Below, one piece after another: positions 21,962 to 24,903 of a stretch of 24,903 nt of DNA. How positions within the stretch are numbered: position 1 is the stretch's first letter; every line of letters starts with the position of its first letter. This stretch comes from an uncultured Methanobrevibacter sp. (GTDB taxonomy: Archaea > Methanobacteriota > Methanobacteria > Methanobacteriales > Methanobacteriaceae), in the NCBI RefSeq assembly GCF_900316895.1, contig NZ_ONER01000051.1, forward strand, positions 1 to 24,903. The letters are read 5' to 3'. A model generated the notes under the pieces. It searched no databases. It saw only the letters and a program-made list of their open reading frames with translations, and was not told the origin of the DNA. Made by a program: the position numbers and the translations under genes.

Positions 21962-22431
21962 ATTATTGCTCCCAATTTAAAAATAAAAAATCGTTTTGAG
22001 TTTAATAATTCAAAACTTGACAGGTATTTCATAAAGTTAATCTTTTTTTAAAAATATGAAATAAACAATACCTATTTATAAATTTAACATTTAAATATGT
22101 GTCGATTTATAGATTATATCTATTATATTTACTAAAATATTAAACAAATTGTCGAAAAACATAATTGTTCAATTTTTTTATAATTATTTTTTATGAACAT
22201 ATGATATGCCCATTTGATTTTTAATAATTTTTTCATTATTTAAAAATATGATTGTTTTGGTTCAGCAGATAAGATAAGATTTGTTCAAGTTATGCCCGGA
22301 TAGTTGAAAAATGTTAAAAAAAATGTAAAATAGAGGTGATGGTCTCTATTTTTTCAATGTTACTTTTGCAGTACTTTTTTGCGGTTTTTGCTTAAGGTTT
22401 TTTTTAATTTAGACTTGTTGTTTCAATGGTT
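21962..22431. other. 470-bp AT-rich intergenic region
   Basis: No convincing gene was found here. The right of the UbiB-like start holds a 7-bp inverted repeat GTTTTGA/TCAAAAC (21993-21999, 22010-22016), a possible operator. The centre is almost pure A/T with many TATA-like runs. The right end contains the 22327-22352 hairpin. Just left of the CPBP stop a minus-strand Lys-rich 19-residue frame ends at the hairpin; it is too short to call. Confidence 0.5.
22327..22356. terminator. Strong 9-bp hairpin with T-run
   Basis: AAAATAGAG (22327-22335), loop GTGATGGT, CTCTATTTT (22344-22352), then TTC. On the plus strand the stem runs straight into six T's, a classical intrinsic terminator, but no plus-strand gene precedes it. 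On the minus strand it lies 80 bases beyond the CPBP stop and is followed by ACATTTTTTTT, so it may terminate that gene. Confidence 0.65.
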
Positions 22432-23301
22432 TTACCATAATTTCTCGGTTTTCTCCTCAAACCACCCCTTCCTGGTTCCAACATAATACAGTCCCAATGC
22501 TGAGATTAGGGTAACAATGATGGTAGAAGCAAAGTCGTAAGGAGTAATTACGGATGAGCTTACCTCAAATCCTAAAGCTACAGCATATGCACTCATTAAA
22601 TTATTCACGCTGTGGAGTGCGGAAGAAACTTCCAAACCATTGCTGCGCCAAGCTAAAAATCCTAAAAAAATTCCTTGCACGAATACTCCGATTACTCCCA
22701 AAATGCTGTAGGGATGCAATGATGTAAATACTATGGATTGGAGAATAATCGCCAGAACAGGTATTTTAAACCATGATCCGAAGGTTTGCATAATTAAACC
22801 GCGCATTATGTATTCTTCAGCAATACATTGTAAAGGTATAATGATTAGGCATATGACAAAAAATGTCGGTGTCAGTGTATTTGGACCTCTTTGCCCATGT
22901 ATCAGGGCAGTTATGATTTCGTAGATTAGGTATACAGCCAATGGAATGGAAAGCGCTTTAAAAAATAGTTTCCAGTTCCAGCCTCCACGGGATGATGAAT
23001 AGGAAGAAAATGGCCTGTCCCGAACAATTTTGCTTGCAATATAAAGTGAAGGAATAAAAATTGCCACAGACAGATAACCGATGTAGCTTCCAACTTCAGA
23101 ATTCAATGATTCATATCCTTGTGTCACTAATGCGAAAATATTGTCGAAACCGTAAGCCTGGCCAAAAATCACCAATATCAAAGCTTGCAATAGTATGTAT
23201 ACAATTGTTCCGATTATGAATACTAGGATTGGCTTATACCATTTATATTTTTCAAAAGTTCTTGGAAATGTGATATATTCCGGAAAGTTGTTTTCGCTCA
23301 T
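22432..23301 (-). CDS. CPBP-family intramembrane glutamic endopeptidase (Abi/Rce1-like)
   Basis: A 289-residue protein with about eight membrane helices. The three CPBP motifs are present in order: EEYIMRG (E162, E163, R167), FTSLHP (F192, H196) and HSVNN (H230, N234). Family knowledge: these residues form the active site of Rce1-type proteases, which in eukaryotes cleave prenylated CaaX proteins; bacterial relatives include bacteriocin-immunity proteins. The archaeal substrates are unknown. The N-terminal 20 residues are soluble (PEYITFPRTFEKYKWYKP). ATG 23301 has no clear ribosome binding site, and a minus-strand TATA-like run near 23309-23318 is very close, so a leaderless mRNA is likely. 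It is divergent from an MFS exporter, with 54 bases between the starts. Confidence 0.92.
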   Translation of the reverse strand: MSENNFPEYITFPRTFEKYKWYKPILVFIIGTIVYILLQALILVIFGQAYGFDNIFALVTQGYESLNSEVGSYIGYLSVAIFIPSLYIASKIVRDRPFSSYSSSRGGWNWKLFFKALSIPLAVYLIYEIITALIHGQRGPNTLTPTFFVICLIIIPLQCIAEEYIMRGLIMQTFGSWFKIPVLAIILQSIVFTSLHPYSILGVIGVFVQGIFLGFLAWRSNGLEVSSALHSVNNLMSAYAVALGFEVSSSVITPYDFASTIIVTLISALGLYYVGTRKGWFEEKTEKLW

Positions 23302-23308
23302 AATTATA

Positions 23309-23331
23309 GTTTATATTAAAAAATATTTAAA
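23309..23331. promoter_or_regulatory. Compact divergent promoter of the CPBP and MFS genes
   Basis: Only 54 bases separate the two start codons. TTTATATTA (23310-23318) and AAATATTTAAA (23321-23331) are the only TATA-like runs. AAATATTTAAA is about 30 bases before MFS ATG 23356. Both transcripts would have little or no leader, and the two promoters overlap, so expression of one may hinder the other. Confidence 0.4.
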
Positions 23332-23355
23332 CTTCATCATGGATATATAATAGTG

Positions 23356-24723
23356 ATGGAGAAGAAAAATTTACTCTTATTGATTTGTACGGTATTGTCA
23401 TTTTTCACGGTTTTTGCGGTCAATGCAGTGACCATTGTCATTCCATCAATTGCAACAGAATTTCACATGAGCAATATCGTTCAAAACTGGGTAACAATTA
23501 TTTTTTTGCTGGTTGTGGCAGTTCTATCGGTTCCGGCCGGCCAAATTTCAGGCAAATATGGCCTTAAGAGAGTCACAAACATAAGCATTATTCTATTTAT
23601 CATTATTTCCATTGTCAATGTGCTTGTAGTTTCACAGGAACAGTTCCTTGTATGCAGGTTTATTTTGGGAATATCTCTGGCTTTCATCAATGTCACCTCG
23701 ATGGCAATGATAGTGTCTGCGTTTCCCCCTGAGGAACGCGGAAAGGCATTGGGGATTAACATCACTGGAGTCTATGTGGGACTTTCTTTGTCTCCGGTAT
23801 TGGGAGGGATCCTGAATTACAATCTGGGCTGGAGATCTGTAGTGCTTTTTGGAGTTCCGTTTCTCTTTGTGATTCTTGCATTGCTTTTAACAAGAATCGA
23901 TGAGGAATGGATTTCATTTGAGGGCATTCCATTGGACATCAAGGGGTCATTGACATATGGAATCGGAATGGTGCTCTTCATGTACGGCTTTACCATTCTC
24001 AACACTCAATTGGGAATTGCCCTGACTGTATTGGGAGTCATAATCCTGGCGATATTCGGACTAATCGAGCTTAGGCAGTCACATCCTGTATTCGACATAA
24101 GGTTCTTTAAGAATCACAAGTTCCTCTCAGCCAATTTCGCATCACTGTGTGCATACCTGGCCACATATGCCGTTACAACAATTCTTAATTATCATCTGCA
24201 GTACATCAAGGGATTCGATTCACAGACTGCAGGAATGATACTGCTTGTGGCACCGCTCTGTCAGGTGGTTCTTGCTCCGATTGCAGGAAGACTGTCCGAC
24301 AGGTTCGTGCCCCAAATCCTGGCGGCAATCGGAATGGGGCTTGGAACTCTTTCGCTGTTTCTGTTCTCGTCTCTGGATGCGGCAACCCCAATGGAATTTT
24401 TGATGGTATCCATGGTAATCTATGGTGTAGGATTCGGACTATTTTCACCGCCGAATACGAATGTCATAATGGGATCCGTTCCGCCTAAGGACACATCAGT
24501 GGCATCAGCTGCCGTTGCGACAATGCGTACAGTCGGCCAGGCAATGAGTATGGGAATATTGACACTTGTGTTTGCGTTTATAATGGGTGACGTTCCGATA
24601 ATCCAGCAGCACTATCCTCTGCTGATTCAAAGCTGTCAGATAACCTGCATCATCTGTGTGGTGTTGTGCATTGCATCTGTATTCGCTTCATTTGTCGGAA
24701 TCAGGGCGAAAACTTCAGAATAA
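23356..24723 (+). CDS. MFS multidrug exporter, DHA2/EmrB-QacA type
   Basis: A 455-residue major facilitator with about 14 predicted helices. TM1 reads VLSFFTVFAVNAVTIVIPSI with the DHA2-like pattern (Asn-Val-Ala in place of the usual Asp-xx-Ile-Val). Motif A appears as VPAGQISGKYGLKRV between TM2 and TM3 and is repeated in the second half as IAGRLSDRFVPQ. Motif C is present as GVYVGLSLSPVLGG in TM5, the antiporter signature. WRSVVLFGVPF follows, as is typical for EmrB relatives. It probably exports hydrophobic or cationic drugs with proton exchange; the substrate is unknown. ATG 23356 or GTG 23353 may be used; neither has a ribosome binding site, consistent with leaderless initiation. A MATE-type transporter gene follows 54 bases downstream on the same strand. 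Confidence 0.92.
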   Translation: MEKKNLLLLICTVLSFFTVFAVNAVTIVIPSIATEFHMSNIVQNWVTIIFLLVVAVLSVPAGQISGKYGLKRVTNISIILFIIISIVNVLVVSQEQFLVCRFILGISLAFINVTSMAMIVSAFPPEERGKALGINITGVYVGLSLSPVLGGILNYNLGWRSVVLFGVPFLFVILALLLTRIDEEWISFEGIPLDIKGSLTYGIGMVLFMYGFTILNTQLGIALTVLGVIILAIFGLIELRQSHPVFDIRFFKNHKFLSANFASLCAYLATYAVTTILNYHLQYIKGFDSQTAGMILLVAPLCQVVLAPIAGRLSDRFVPQILAAIGMGLGTLSLFLFSSLDAATPMEFLMVSMVIYGVGFGLFSPPNTNVIMGSVPPKDTSVASAAVATMRTVGQAMSMGILTLVFAFIMGDVPIIQQHYPLLIQSCQITCIICVVLCIASVFASFVGIRAKTSE

Positions 24724-24777
24724 TTCGATGCTTAACATTGAGTACTTATAGGATGTGCATTATATAATAACATAGTT

Positions 24778-24903
24778 ATGGAAAGGAAATATCGATTCTT
24801 AACAGACAAGTATTACGAGCTGCTCCTGCCTACATTGTTTATGGTGATGTCCGAAAAGATAGCGGTTGTTATAGATGTAGTCGTAATTGCACTGCTTATC
24901 GGA
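24778..24903 (+). CDS. MATE-family transporter, N-terminal part (cut by window end)
   Basis: Forty-two codons are present: MERKYRFLTDKYYELLLPTL, then FMVMSEKIAVVIDVVVIALLIG, running off the right edge. A soluble start followed by LLPTLFMVMS and IDVVVIALLIG is the first helix of MATE exporters. A TATA-like ACTTATAGG (about 24744-24752) would place initiation close to the ATG. The broken MATE gene at 865-1881 lacks exactly this N-terminal half, so the two may be paralogues; whether this copy also carries the ATPase-like C-terminal domain cannot be seen here. Confidence 0.7.
   Translation, partial: MERKYRFLTDKYYELLLPTLFMVMSEKIAVVIDVVVIALLIG

Noticed and set aside
22353..22409. Lys-rich minus-strand frame ending next to the hairpin, resembling an adhesin C-terminus
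   Set aside because: Only 19 codons follow the previous stop, there is no start or ribosome binding site, and A-rich DNA encodes Lys by default.
1..24903. CRISPR array, prophage or complete insertion sequence
   Set aside because: No regularly spaced direct repeats, cas, integrase, capsid or complete transposase genes were seen; only possible IS relics at 519-632 and 5843-5881.

Overview
The window looks like the chromosome of a methanogenic archaeon of the order Methanobacteriales, most likely Methanobrevibacter. The evidence is archaeal information-processing genes (TFS, Rpo11, Csl4, SRP54, Pus10, Dph2, Sec61-beta), a methanogen-type V4R redox regulator resembling MsvR, a cobalamin/F430-type tetrapyrrole methyltransferase, a lysine-rich adhesin-like surface protein, low GC, TATA-box promoters and tRNA genes without an encoded CCA. 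The species call is inference; no database was searched.

Left part (1-6850), accessory: an NTF2-like protein, tRNA-Leu(CAG), then gene debris. The debris is the 3' half of a MATE transporter fused to an ATPase-like domain, broken by an in-frame TAG and joined head-to-head to pieces of a lectin-like surface protein and a membrane protein. Next come an HxlR regulator and a divergent nitroreductase sharing a promoter with a perfect 20-bp palindrome. A minus-strand operon follows with three unrelated types of methyltransferase (ICMT-like membrane enzyme, Methyltransf_11-like, LCM-family) and a stunted ferredoxin-like ORF. Its promoter carries a DtxR/MntR-like metal box. The divergent MsvR-like gene has TTCGTA/TACGAA half-sites upstream, and a relic that looks like an IS200/IS605 right end lies between them.

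Middle (6844-18313), mostly housekeeping: cbiL convergent with msvR; an XPD/DinG-like Fe-S helicase that may be leaderless; tRNA-Arg(TCG); the minus-strand tfs plus an acidic two-TM protein; csl4-rpoL-nudix; a secreted adhesin-like protein with strong charge segregation and a glycosylation-sequon cluster; hpt-dph2; and, divergently, srp54-pus10-moaC.

Right part (18314-24903): a 53-aa Sec61-beta gene, hisF overlapping an OGG1-like DNA glycosylase gene, a UbiB/ABC1 kinase-like membrane protein, a 470-bp gene-free AT-rich spacer with a strong hairpin, a CPBP intramembrane protease divergent from a DHA2-type MFS exporter, and the start of a second MATE-type transporter cut by the window edge.

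The least routine parts are the metal-box methyltransferase operon beside the MsvR-like regulator, the MATE-ATPase fusion relic, and the three-zone adhesin.
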